In this document: in pieces, positions 35,929 through 43,422 of the stretch
Layout: each line of letters begins with the position of its first letter
Position numbering within the stretch: position 1 is the first letter of the stretch
DNA from: Limosilactobacillus kribbianus
Lineage (GTDB): Bacteria; Bacillota; Bacilli; Lactobacillales; Lactobacillaceae
Length of the DNA: 49,675 nucleotides
Assembly (NCBI RefSeq): GCF_026413145.1
Contig: NZ_JAOVYZ010000009.1
Location: 1 to 49,675 of the forward strand
Direction: 5' to 3'
Translations under genes and position numbers: made by a program
Notes under the pieces: model-generated
Told to the model about the DNA's origin: nothing
The model's input: only the letters and a program-made list of their open reading frames with translations
The model's database searches: none

Positions 35929-37524
35929 ATGGAAAAACTAAAAGTACACAAAATTAGCCTCTTTTCCGGGATCATGCTGGCGCTGAATTCCCTGATTGGC
36001 TCCGGCTGGCTCTTTGGGGCCGGGACCGCTGCCAAGGTGGCCGGCCCGGCTGCCATCATTTCCTGGATCCTCGGGGCGGTCATTATCATCAGTATCGCAA
36101 TTACCTATGTCGAACTGGGGGCGATGTTTCCCGAGAGCGGGGGAATGAGCCGCTACGCTCAATACAGCCACGGTCAGTTGCTCGGCTTTATCGCGGCTTG
36201 GGCCAACTGGATTTCGCTCATCACCCTGGTGCCGATGGAAGCGGTGGCCTCGGTTCAGTACATGAGTTCCTGGCCGTGGTCCTGGGCCAACTGGACCCAC
36301 CACTTCCTTTCCCACGGCAACGTGACTTCCCAGGGAATGTGGGTGGTCGTGCTTTTCATGCTGATCTTCACTTTGATTAACTTTTGGTCAGTCAAATTGA
36401 TGACCCGCTTCACCAACCTGATCTCGATCTTTAAGATTGTCTTGCCGACCCTAACCATCGTGATGTTGTTGATCAGCGGCTTCCATCCGGGCAACTTTGG
36501 CCACAGTGCGGCGACCTTCATGCCCTACGGCAGTCGGTCGATCTTCGAAGCGGCAGCCGTTTCCGGGATCATCATGTCCTATGACGCCTTCCAGACGATC
36601 ATCAACATGGGTGGTGAGATGGTGAACCCCCGTAAAAATATCGTCCGCGGGGTGTTGATCTCAATGATTATCACCGCGGTAATCTACATCATGCTCCAGG
36701 TGGCCTTCATCGGGGCGGTGGATCCGGCACTCTTGGCTAAGAGCGGCTGGCACGGGGTGAACTTTACTTCGCCATTTGCCGACATCGCCATCCTACTAGG
36801 GATGAACTGGTTGGCCATTCTGCTTTACATGGATGCCTTTGTCTCGCCGTTCGGAACCGGGGTGGCCTTCGTGGCGACGGCCTCCCGGGCCCTGGCGGCA
36901 ATGACCCATACCAAGCACCTGCCACAGTGGTTGGGACGCCTGGCCCGGCGCTACATGATTCCCCGTTTCGCCATGGTGACCGATTTTATCCTGGCCGTGA
37001 TCCTGGTCAACACCTTCCGAAACTGGAGCCTGCTGGCAACGGTCATCACTGGGTCGACCCTGATCGCCTACCTGACCGGCCCGGTCACCGTTACGACCCT
37101 GCGCCGGATGCGACCTGATCTAAAACGGCCCTTTGCCCCGCACTACATGTCCTGGTTGGCCCCGGTTGCCTTTGTCCTCGCCAGCCTGGCGATCTACTGG
37201 ACGATGTGGCCGACGACCATTCAGGTGATCGTGGTGATCGCCCTCGGCCTGCCAATCTACCTCTATTACGAGGTGCGCTACCAGCACTCCAAGTGGGGCC
37301 AGCAGCTGAAGAGTTCCGCCTGGCTGATTACCTACATGGTCTTTATTTCGCTGGTCTCCTATGCCGGCAGCACTGGCTTTGGTGGCCAAGACTGGATTCA
37401 GTACCCATGGGATTTTGTGATCATCATCATCTGCTCGCTCGGTTTCTACTGGTGGGGAGTTCACAGTCACCTGCCAGAGATGGACCCGATTGCCGAAGAA
37501 GTCAACGCGCGAGTCAAACTTTAA
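35929..37524 (+). CDS. APC-superfamily amino acid permease
   Basis: A 531-residue integral membrane protein with about 12-14 hydrophobic segments. The first helix has the GSGWLFG motif of APC transporters, and GAMFPESGGMSRYAQ follows helix 2. It lacks a signal peptide. Substrate cannot be fixed; the tryptophan-rich loop near 115-125 and length fit the YveA/YdgI-like branch of amino acid permeases. ATG at 35929 has AGAAAGGA upstream. It is probably monocistronic, followed by a separate promoter for the next transporter. Confidence 0.88.
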   Translation: MEKLKVHKISLFSGIMLALNSLIGSGWLFGAGTAAKVAGPAAIISWILGAVIIISIAITYVELGAMFPESGGMSRYAQYSHGQLLGFIAAWANWISLITLVPMEAVASVQYMSSWPWSWANWTHHFLSHGNVTSQGMWVVVLFMLIFTLINFWSVKLMTRFTNLISIFKIVLPTLTIVMLLISGFHPGNFGHSAATFMPYGSRSIFEAAAVSGIIMSYDAFQTIINMGGEMVNPRKNIVRGVLISMIITAVIYIMLQVAFIGAVDPALLAKSGWHGVNFTSPFADIAILLGMNWLAILLYMDAFVSPFGTGVAFVATASRALAAMTHTKHLPQWLGRLARRYMIPRFAMVTDFILAVILVNTFRNWSLLATVITGSTLIAYLTGPVTVTTLRRMRPDLKRPFAPHYMSWLAPVAFVLASLAIYWTMWPTTIQVIVVIALGLPIYLYYEVRYQHSKWGQQLKSSAWLITYMVFISLVSYAGSTGFGGQDWIQYPWDFVIIIICSLGFYWWGVHSHLPEMDPIAEEVNARVKL

Positions 37525-37565
37525 GCTTAATTTGTCCCAATTTGGTGAAAAAAGTCGCAGATTGC

Positions 37566-37595
37566 TTGTTGCAATGCCGGTGAATAAATTATAAT
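37566..37595 (+). promoter_or_regulatory. kimA promoter
   Basis: TTGTTG (37566-37571), 18-nt spacer, TATAAT (37590-37595), about 92 nt before the start. The leader is too short and lacks motifs of the ydaO-type c-di-AMP riboswitch. Confidence 0.55.
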
Positions 37596-37687
37596 ATTGT
37601 TCAGTTATCCAATCGGGGTAACGATCAAGTTAACAAAATTTCCACAGACTGATTAAAATTCAGCTAAGTTGGGAGGGAGAAAATGAT

Positions 37688-39526
37688 ATGTGGCGTTATC
37701 TAAAACGCGTGTTAATTGGGAAGCCACTGAAGACCCTGGATGAGGGTCAGACCCACTTAACGAAATTCAAGGCGTTAGCGATGCTGTCGTCCGACGCCAT
37801 TTCGTCAGTCGCCTATGGTCCTGAGCAGATTACCACTGTCCTGGTAACCCTGTCGGCCGCCGCTATCTGGTACTCGATTCCAATTGCGGCGATTGTCCTG
37901 ATCCTTTTACTGGCGATCACGCTATCGTATCAACAGATTATTCATGCTTACCCCAGTGGTGGGGGTGCCTATGTCGTTGCTACCCGCAACTGGGGGAGCA
38001 CCGGGGGACTCTTCGCCGGGGGCTCGCTTCTGGTTGACTACATGCTGACCGTGGCAGTTTCGACGACTTCTGGGGTGGAGGCGATCACCTCCGCGGTTCC
38101 GGCGCTTTACCGGTTCTCCATACCGATTGCCATCATTATTGTTCTGCTGATTATGTTCATGAACCTGCGGGGGATGAGCGAGAGCGCCAACTTCTTGACG
38201 GTCCCGGTCTACTTCTTCGTTGTGATGATCACGATCATGATTATCTGGGGATTCTACAACATTGCCACCGGTAACATTCACTACCACGCGGTTGTGGATT
38301 ACGGGACGCCGGTTAAGGGCATGTCGCTGGTCCTCTTCATTCGGGCCTTTTCTGCCGGTTCTTCATCCTTGACCGGGGTGGAAGCCGTCAGCAACGCGGT
38401 GCCGAACTTTAACAAACCCAAGGAAAAGAACGCGGCCACGACCCTGGCGATCATGAGCCTGATCCTGGCAACTTTCTTCAGTGCCATCATCTTCTTCAGC
38501 TTCTACCTGGGAATCATTCCGAATTCCCGGACGACGGTGCTGTCGCAGATGGGGGCCCAGATCTTTGGTGGTCACGGGGTTGGCTTTTACCTGCTCCAGC
38601 TAGCAACGGCTATGATTCTGGCGGTGGCCGCCAATACCGGTTTCTCCGCCTTTCCAATCCTGGCCTTCAACATGGCCAAGGACAAGTACATGCCGCACGC
38701 CTTCATGGACCGTGGTGACCGGCTGGGCTACTCCAACGGGATCATCTCGCTGGCGGTCGGGGCGATTATCTTGATCCTGATCTTCCATGGTCAGACCAAC
38801 AACCTGATTCCGCTGTACGCGGTCGGGGTTTTCGTGCCGTTCACGCTGTCCCAGTCCGGGATGATTATTCACTGGTTCCGGGAACGCCAGGGCTTCTGGC
38901 TGGGCAAGGCCTTCATCAACCTGGTTGGGGCCCTGATTTCCCTGATCCTGGTCATCTGCCTGTTCTGGCAGCACTTCGTCAACGTTTGGCCGTACCTGAT
39001 CATCATGCCGGTCCTGCTGTGGATTTTCTACGCCATTCACTCGCACTACACCAAGGTGGCCGCGCAATTACGGGTGGCCGAGAAGACCAAGGTGCAGCTG
39101 CACGACTACGACGGCTCGACCGTGATCGTTCTGGTCGGCAACGTCACCCGGGTGACCCGGGGCGCGATCAACTACGCCCGGTCGATCGGTGATTACGTCA
39201 TCGCCATGCACGTTTCCTTCGACGAAAATCCGGGCAAGGAACACAAGACGGCTAACGAATTCAAGGCCGAGTACCCGGATGTCCGCTTCGTCGACATCCA
39301 CTCGTCCTACCGGTCAATCGCCAAACCGACGTTGCGGTTCGTGGACGTGATTGCCAAGCGGGCCGAGGCACGGAACTACTCGACGACCGTCCTGGTTCCG
39401 CAGTTTATCCCAAAGCACCCATGGCAATTAATCCTGCACAACCAGACCAGCGTCCGGCTGCGGGCGGTGCTGAACTCACGGGAGAACATCATCGTCTCAA
39501 GCTACAATTACCACTTGCATGAATAA
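37688..39526 (+). CDS. kimA: KimA-type high-affinity potassium importer (APC/KUP-like)
   Basis: The 612-residue protein strongly resembles Bacillus KimA (YdaO) from memory: an N-terminal LIGKPLKTLDEG...LTKFKALAMLSSDA segment, AYPSGGGAYVVA, SLTGVEAVSNAVPNF, AANTGFSAFPILAFNMAKD, and PLYAVGVFVPFTLSQSGM. About 12 membrane segments (residues 25-440) are followed by a soluble C-terminal domain (about 445-612) with VIVLVGNVTRVTRGAINYA and SSYRSIAKP. In Bacillus the transporter is inhibited by c-di-AMP; the same control here is inference. GGGAGGGAG precedes the ATG. Confidence 0.88.
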   Translation: MWRYLKRVLIGKPLKTLDEGQTHLTKFKALAMLSSDAISSVAYGPEQITTVLVTLSAAAIWYSIPIAAIVLILLLAITLSYQQIIHAYPSGGGAYVVATRNWGSTGGLFAGGSLLVDYMLTVAVSTTSGVEAITSAVPALYRFSIPIAIIIVLLIMFMNLRGMSESANFLTVPVYFFVVMITIMIIWGFYNIATGNIHYHAVVDYGTPVKGMSLVLFIRAFSAGSSSLTGVEAVSNAVPNFNKPKEKNAATTLAIMSLILATFFSAIIFFSFYLGIIPNSRTTVLSQMGAQIFGGHGVGFYLLQLATAMILAVAANTGFSAFPILAFNMAKDKYMPHAFMDRGDRLGYSNGIISLAVGAIILILIFHGQTNNLIPLYAVGVFVPFTLSQSGMIIHWFRERQGFWLGKAFINLVGALISLILVICLFWQHFVNVWPYLIIMPVLLWIFYAIHSHYTKVAAQLRVAEKTKVQLHDYDGSTVIVLVGNVTRVTRGAINYARSIGDYVIAMHVSFDENPGKEHKTANEFKAEYPDVRFVDIHSSYRSIAKPTLRFVDVIAKRAEARNYSTTVLVPQFIPKHPWQLILHNQTSVRLRAVLNSRENIIVSSYNYHLHE

Positions 39527-39528
39527 AC

Positions 39529-39566
39529 AAATCGGTGCCTTGACATTCTGTCGGCACCGATTTTTT
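39529..39566 (+). terminator. kimA terminator
   Basis: AAATCGGTGCC (39529-39539) and GGCACCGATTT (39553-39563) form an 11-bp stem followed by T6. The T run abuts the GGAG ribosome site of the next gene. Confidence 0.88.
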
Positions 39567-39576
39567 GGAGAAACAC

Positions 39577-39837
39577 ATGAACAAAAAACAGTTGTTATTT
39601 GGTGGCCTCTTTGCCCTCGGCCTGATCTTTACGGCCAGCTACTCGATCGATAACCGGGGCTTTCACTCCGGCATCTTCGGGATCATCGGCTGCGTCTTGA
39701 TGCTGGCGTCCTACGTTGGCTTTAATCAGGAAAAATTAAAAGCCCATGACCACCACACGCGGGTGATTCTGGGCTGGCTGAGCGGCATTTTGGCCTTCAT
39801 CGTGATTTTAGATATTACCGAAGTCCTCTTAGCTTAG
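39577..39837 (+). CDS. Small membrane protein, unrecognised
   Basis: An 86-residue protein with three predicted membrane segments (about 7-20, 33-49, 66-85) and a short charged loop (NQEKLKAHDHHTR). ATG at 39577 has GGAG 6 nt upstream, right at the end of the kimA terminator. I see no own promoter, so expression would rely on read-through or a promoter inside kimA. It shares four bases (TTAG) with the convergent gene's stop codon. Confidence 0.75.
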   Translation: MNKKQLLFGGLFALGLIFTASYSIDNRGFHSGIFGIIGCVLMLASYVGFNQEKLKAHDHHTRVILGWLSGILAFIVILDITEVLLA

Positions 39838-40478
39838 GACTGGGCAATATAGGGCACCTCGTGATTGCGGGGCTGCCCTTTTTTGATTGTCAGCTGATCG
39901 TTAAAGCGGGTTGTCAAATCAGCAATCAGCTGGTCGCAGGCGTCCTGGTCGACAAAGATGGTAACTACGACGTTGACCCCGTACTGCTCGTCGGCGACCG
40001 TGATCTGTTGTTCCTTCAGAAAGTAGAGCAGCTGATCGTGCTGGGCGTAGGAGGCGGTGATGGCCACGGAAGTCTGGATGACCCGTTGGACCAGCCCTGC
40101 CTGATGGACGGCATTGGTGGTAACGTTGCTGTAGGCCCGGATCAGGCCGCCGGCGCCGAGCTTGATGCCGCCAAAATACCGGGTGACAACGGCCACGACA
40201 TTGTGCAATTTAGCCAGTTGGAGCGACTCGAGGATCGGTACCCCGGCCGTTCCGCTCGGCTCGCCATTGTCGCTCTCTCGCTGAATCTGGTCGTGATCGC
40301 CGACCAGGTAGGCGTAGCAGTTATGATTGGCCTTGCGGTTGTCCCGCTGCACCTGGGCGATAAAATCCTGGGCCTCTTCTTCGCTGTTGATTCGGCCGAG
40401 CTGGCAGATGAATCGTGACTTTTTGATCACCATCTCAAAGGCGGTGTTTTTGGCAATGGTAAGGAATGGTTCTGGCAT
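39834..40478 (-). CDS. yigZ: YigZ/IMPACT family protein
   Basis: The 214-residue protein has an N-terminal UPF0029/IMPACT domain (KKSRFICQLGRINSEEEAQ, then the signature SDNGEPSGTAGVPIL and VTRYFGGIKLGAGGLIRAY) and a C-terminal DUF1949-type domain. Function is unclear; homologues are linked to translation or nucleic-acid binding. ATG at 40478 matches the family start; a long upstream extension overlaps comFA and is not real. It is divergent from comFA, a conserved neighbour in many Firmicutes. Confidence 0.92.
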   Translation of the reverse strand: MPEPFLTIAKNTAFEMVIKKSRFICQLGRINSEEEAQDFIAQVQRDNRKANHNCYAYLVGDHDQIQRESDNGEPSGTAGVPILESLQLAKLHNVVAVVTRYFGGIKLGAGGLIRAYSNVTTNAVHQAGLVQRVIQTSVAITASYAQHDQLLYFLKEQQITVADEQYGVNVVVTIFVDQDACDQLIADLTTRFNDQLTIKKGQPRNHEVPYIAQS

Positions 40479-40540
40479 GACAAAACTTCTTTCGTGAAAA
40501 ATTGGATTTTTCCCGTACTTATTAAGTAGGGGGGATGAAA

Positions 40541-41872
40541 ATGAAATTGACAGAGTATTACGGCCGCCGGGTCCTAGTTGACCGGCCGGACTGGCAAGCA
40601 AAGCAGCCGCCGGCACCAATCCAGACTCTGGAAACCATCACGGTGGGCGATCGCAAAATCGAATGTCGGCGCTGTGGACAAAAAACGCCCAAGAAGATTG
40701 CGGCCCTGCCCAATGGCGAATTCTACTGCCCACGCTGCATCAATCTAGGCCGGGTGGCCACGTTAAATAAATTTTATCATGTTCCGGAGCCAAATCAATT
40801 TGTGGTCAAAGAACCGGTACTAACTTGGCAGGGGCAGCTGTCGCCCTTGCAGCAGGAGGCCGCGGAAGAAGTCGCGACGGGGATGAAAAAGCACCAGCAC
40901 CAGCTGCTCTGGGCCGTAACCGGGGCCGGTAAGACCGAGATGATGTTTCGGGGGATCGCGGCAGCCCTGCGCCGGGGCGAGCGCTTGGCAGTGGCCTCTC
41001 CGCGGGTCGACGTCTGTTTGGAGCTTTATCCGCGTCTTCAAGCGGCCTTTGCCAACACGACAATGGTCCTGCTGCACGGCCGCCAGGAGCTGCCCTACCG
41101 CTATGCCCAGCTGACGATCTGCACGACCCACCAGCTTTTGCGCTTTTACCATGCCTTTGACAACCTGATCATTGACGAGGTCGACGCTTTTCCTTACGCG
41201 GCCAATGCGGCCCTGCTGTATGCGACCGGGCAGGCGGTGAAGGAAAAAGGCGGTTGCCTCTATCTGACTGCGACTCCGGGCCCGTCTTTGCTGCGCCAGG
41301 TCCGCCAAAAGGAGCTGGCGGTTAGCTACCTGCCACTGCGCTACCACGGTCATCTGTTGCCGGAGGTCCGATTGCGCCTGACGCCCCGCTGGCGCCGGAC
41401 ACTGGATCAAAAGCGGTTACCGGCCAACCTGGTTGCGGAGCTGCGACGAACGCTGGCGGCCGGCCACCGGTTCCTGTTCTTTGTGCCGCACGTTCGTGAC
41501 CTGCCTGGGATCGCCGGAGCATTGGAGACGGTCGGCTTTGAACGCCGGACCTTTACGACGGTACACGCCGCGGACCCCGAACGACTGGCGAAGGTGCAGG
41601 GGATGCGGGACGGCCGGTACGATTTCTTGGTGACCACCACGATCATGGAACGGGGCGTGACCTTTCCAGAGATCGACGTTTTTGTCCTGGGGGCTGATGA
41701 TCCGGTCTTTTCGTCCTCAGCTCTGGTGCAGATTGCCGGTCGGGCCGGCCGCGCGCGCAGTCGCCCCGACGGCCGGGTCATCTTCTGGCTCGGCTGTCCC
41801 TGCCGGCGGGTGCGGGAGGCGGCCCGCCAAATTCGCTTTATGAATCAAAAAGGCCGGGCTCTCCAGCGATGA
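40541..41872 (+). CDS. comFA: Late competence helicase-like protein ComFA
   Basis: DEAD-box-like ATPase thought to drive incoming DNA across the membrane during transformation. The 443-residue protein has an N-terminal zinc site (Cys42, 45, 63, 66), Walker A AVTGAGKT (126-133), Walker B DEVDAFPY, TATP, and the C-terminal motif VI region QIAGRAGRA. ATG at 40541 is 6 nt from AGGGGGG; the ATG at 40535 is too close. A 13-nt palindrome TACTTATTAAGTA (40516-40528) lies just before the ribosome site. It overlaps comFC by 4 nt. Confidence 0.94.
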   Translation: MKLTEYYGRRVLVDRPDWQAKQPPAPIQTLETITVGDRKIECRRCGQKTPKKIAALPNGEFYCPRCINLGRVATLNKFYHVPEPNQFVVKEPVLTWQGQLSPLQQEAAEEVATGMKKHQHQLLWAVTGAGKTEMMFRGIAAALRRGERLAVASPRVDVCLELYPRLQAAFANTTMVLLHGRQELPYRYAQLTICTTHQLLRFYHAFDNLIIDEVDAFPYAANAALLYATGQAVKEKGGCLYLTATPGPSLLRQVRQKELAVSYLPLRYHGHLLPEVRLRLTPRWRRTLDQKRLPANLVAELRRTLAAGHRFLFFVPHVRDLPGIAGALETVGFERRTFTTVHAADPERLAKVQGMRDGRYDFLVTTTIMERGVTFPEIDVFVLGADDPVFSSSALVQIAGRAGRARSRPDGRVIFWLGCPCRRVREAARQIRFMNQKGRALQR

Positions 41873-42546
41873 ACTGCCTACTTTGCAACGCCCCACTTGC
41901 CTACCGCCTGACCATTCCCGACCTGGTCCTGCTGCGGCCAATCCAACCGCCTGTCCTCTGCCAGCGCTGCCGCAAACAATTTGAGCGGATCGATTCCGCG
42001 ACGGCCTGCCCGGGCTGTGGCCGTCCCAAGAACGGTCGGCGCCTCTGCCCGGAGTGTCAGCGTTGGCACCAGCACTATGGCTGGCACCTGCGCCACACGG
42101 CCCTCTATACTTACAATGAGGCAATGCGCGATTTTATGCGCCGCTATAAGTTTCAGGGCGACTACCGCCTCCGCCAGGTCTTCCAAGGTGAACTTTCTCG
42201 TCAGGTGCAAACTCTTGCCGCCGACCTGGTGATCCCGATTCCGGTGACGGCCACCACCATGGCGACACGGGGATTCAACCAGGTGCTGGGGTTCTTGGGG
42301 ACGGAGGAGGAGTCCGGCCTGCTTGTGCACCGCGCCGGTGAAAAGGTCGCCCAGTCACACAAGACCCGCCGTCAGCGGCTGCACACGCCCCAGCCGTTTG
42401 AATTGACCAATCCGGTAGCCGTCCGGGGGAAGCGGGTCCTGCTAGTCGACGACGTTTACACAACGGGGCGGACCCTCTACCACGCCGCCAGCCTGATCCA
42501 CGCGGCTGGGGGAGACGAAATCATTAGTCTGTCCCTTGCTCGTTAA
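41869..42546 (+). CDS. comFC: Competence protein ComFC, phosphoribosyltransferase-like
   Basis: The 225-residue protein has N-terminal zinc-ribbon cysteines (CLLC 3-6, CQRC, CPGC, CPEC) and a C-terminal phosphoribosyltransferase fold with VIPIPVT, RGFNQ and the PRPP-type loop VLLVDDVYTTG. It starts in the ATGA overlap with the comFA stop, so translation is coupled. It is needed for DNA uptake in other Firmicutes. Confidence 0.94.
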   Translation: MNCLLCNAPLAYRLTIPDLVLLRPIQPPVLCQRCRKQFERIDSATACPGCGRPKNGRRLCPECQRWHQHYGWHLRHTALYTYNEAMRDFMRRYKFQGDYRLRQVFQGELSRQVQTLAADLVIPIPVTATTMATRGFNQVLGFLGTEEESGLLVHRAGEKVAQSHKTRRQRLHTPQPFELTNPVAVRGKRVLLVDDVYTTGRTLYHAASLIHAAGGDEIISLSLAR

Positions 42547-42563
42547 GGAAGGTTAAATGATTC

Positions 42564-42602
42564 TGAAAACGGTTTGTTAATTGATCAGAACTACACTATA
42601 AT
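42564..42602 (+). promoter_or_regulatory. hpf promoter with overlapping cre-like site
   Basis: TTGTTA (42574-42579), 17-nt spacer, TATAAT (42597-42602). TGAAAACGGTTTGT (42564-42577) matches the CcpA cre consensus except for its last two bases and overlaps the -35, a position expected for repression. Confidence 0.55.
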
Positions 42603-42626
42603 GGAATTAGGATATGAGAAGAGTGG

Positions 42627-42660
42627 TCCTTCTGATATCAGATCAAGCAATTGCTTGGAC
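42627..42660 (+). other. Paired palindromes in the hpf 5' leader
   Basis: TCTGATATCAGA (42631-42642) and CAAGCAATTGCTTG (42644-42657) are perfect palindromes one base apart, flanked by GTCC and GGAC that can close a junction. The structure ends just before AAAGGAG, so it could influence translation of hpf. Confidence 0.5.
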
Positions 42661-42678
42661 TGAAAGGAGAGATGTCTG

Positions 42679-43221
42679 ATGTTAAAGTTCAATATTCGTG
42701 GTGAAAATGTCGAAGTTACTGATTCAATTCGTGACTACGTAGTCAAGCGGATCAGCAAGCTTCAAAAGTTCTTTGAAGATAGCGTCGAAGCTACCGCCCA
42801 CGTGAACTTAAAGGTATACCCAAACCGGACCTACAAGGTTGAAGTGACGATTCCGCTTCCATACTTGACGCTGCGGGCCGAAGAGACCTCTAACGACATG
42901 TACGGTAGTGTGGACCTGGTTACCGATAAGCTTGAACGTCAAATCCGGAAGTACAAGACCAAGGTCAACCGCAAGTCCCGTGAAAAGGGCTTTAAGAACG
43001 TTGAATTCGTTCCAAGCGATGACGACACTACTAGTACTGACGATTTGAAGATCGTTCGGACCAAGCAAGTTTCCTTGAAGCCAATGGATCCCGAAGAAGC
43101 TGTTCTGCAGATGGACATGCTGGGACACGACTTCTTCGTCTTCCAAGATGCTGAGACCAACGGCACGAGCATTGTTTACCGTCGTAAGGACGGTCGCTAC
43201 GGCCTGATCGAAGCAGAATAA
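42679..43221 (+). CDS. hpf: Long ribosome hibernation promotion factor
   Basis: Promotes 100S ribosome dimers in stationary phase. The 180-residue protein has the N-terminal S30AE domain (KFNIRGENVEVTDSIRDYVVKRISKLQKFF, given in parts) and the C-terminal dimerisation domain (residues about 122-178, with LKPMDPEEAVLQMDMLGHDFFVF and RKDGRYGLIE). ATG at 42679 has AAAGGAG upstream. It precedes secA as in other lactobacilli. Confidence 0.96.
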   Translation: MLKFNIRGENVEVTDSIRDYVVKRISKLQKFFEDSVEATAHVNLKVYPNRTYKVEVTIPLPYLTLRAEETSNDMYGSVDLVTDKLERQIRKYKTKVNRKSREKGFKNVEFVPSDDDTTSTDDLKIVRTKQVSLKPMDPEEAVLQMDMLGHDFFVFQDAETNGTSIVYRRKDGRYGLIEAE

Positions 43222-43240
43222 ATGAACGCGTTGAGTGTTC

Positions 43241-43282
43241 AAAAAGGGGATTACAGCAAGTGTTTTGCTGTGATCCTTTTTT
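43241..43282 (+). terminator. hpf terminator
   Basis: AAAAGGGGATTACAGCAA pairs with TTGCTGTGATCCTTTT (small asymmetry and one G-U) and runs into TTG-TTT. Confidence 0.85.
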
Positions 43283-43324
43283 GTTTATCTGGCGATCAGT
43301 TTGGTTTTCAAAGCCTAGTGAACG

Positions 43325-43333
43325 TGGTAAAAT
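43325..43333 (+). promoter_or_regulatory. Putative extended -10 promoter of secA
   Basis: TGGTAAAAT fits TGnTAnnAT; TTTTCA (43305-43310) lies 17 nt upstream of TAAAAT as a weak -35. A palindrome TTAGCTCGAGCTAA follows in the leader at 43388-43401. Confidence 0.45.
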
Positions 43334-43422
43334 ACATAAGTTAGATTAAAAAATATAATTGGCTTGAGTAGCACTTTTTTAATCGTTTTAGCTCGAGCTA
43401 ATGAATTAGGAAGGACGCTTTT

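Noticed and set aside
39540-39545. TTGACA as a -35 for the small membrane protein
   Set aside because: It is in the loop of the kimA terminator and no -10 follows at the right distance.
40516-40528. TACTTATTAAGTA as a competence (ComX/SigH) promoter of comFA
   Set aside because: It does not match the TACGAATA-type core and lies only about 10 nt before the start codon; kept only as a note in the comFA entry.
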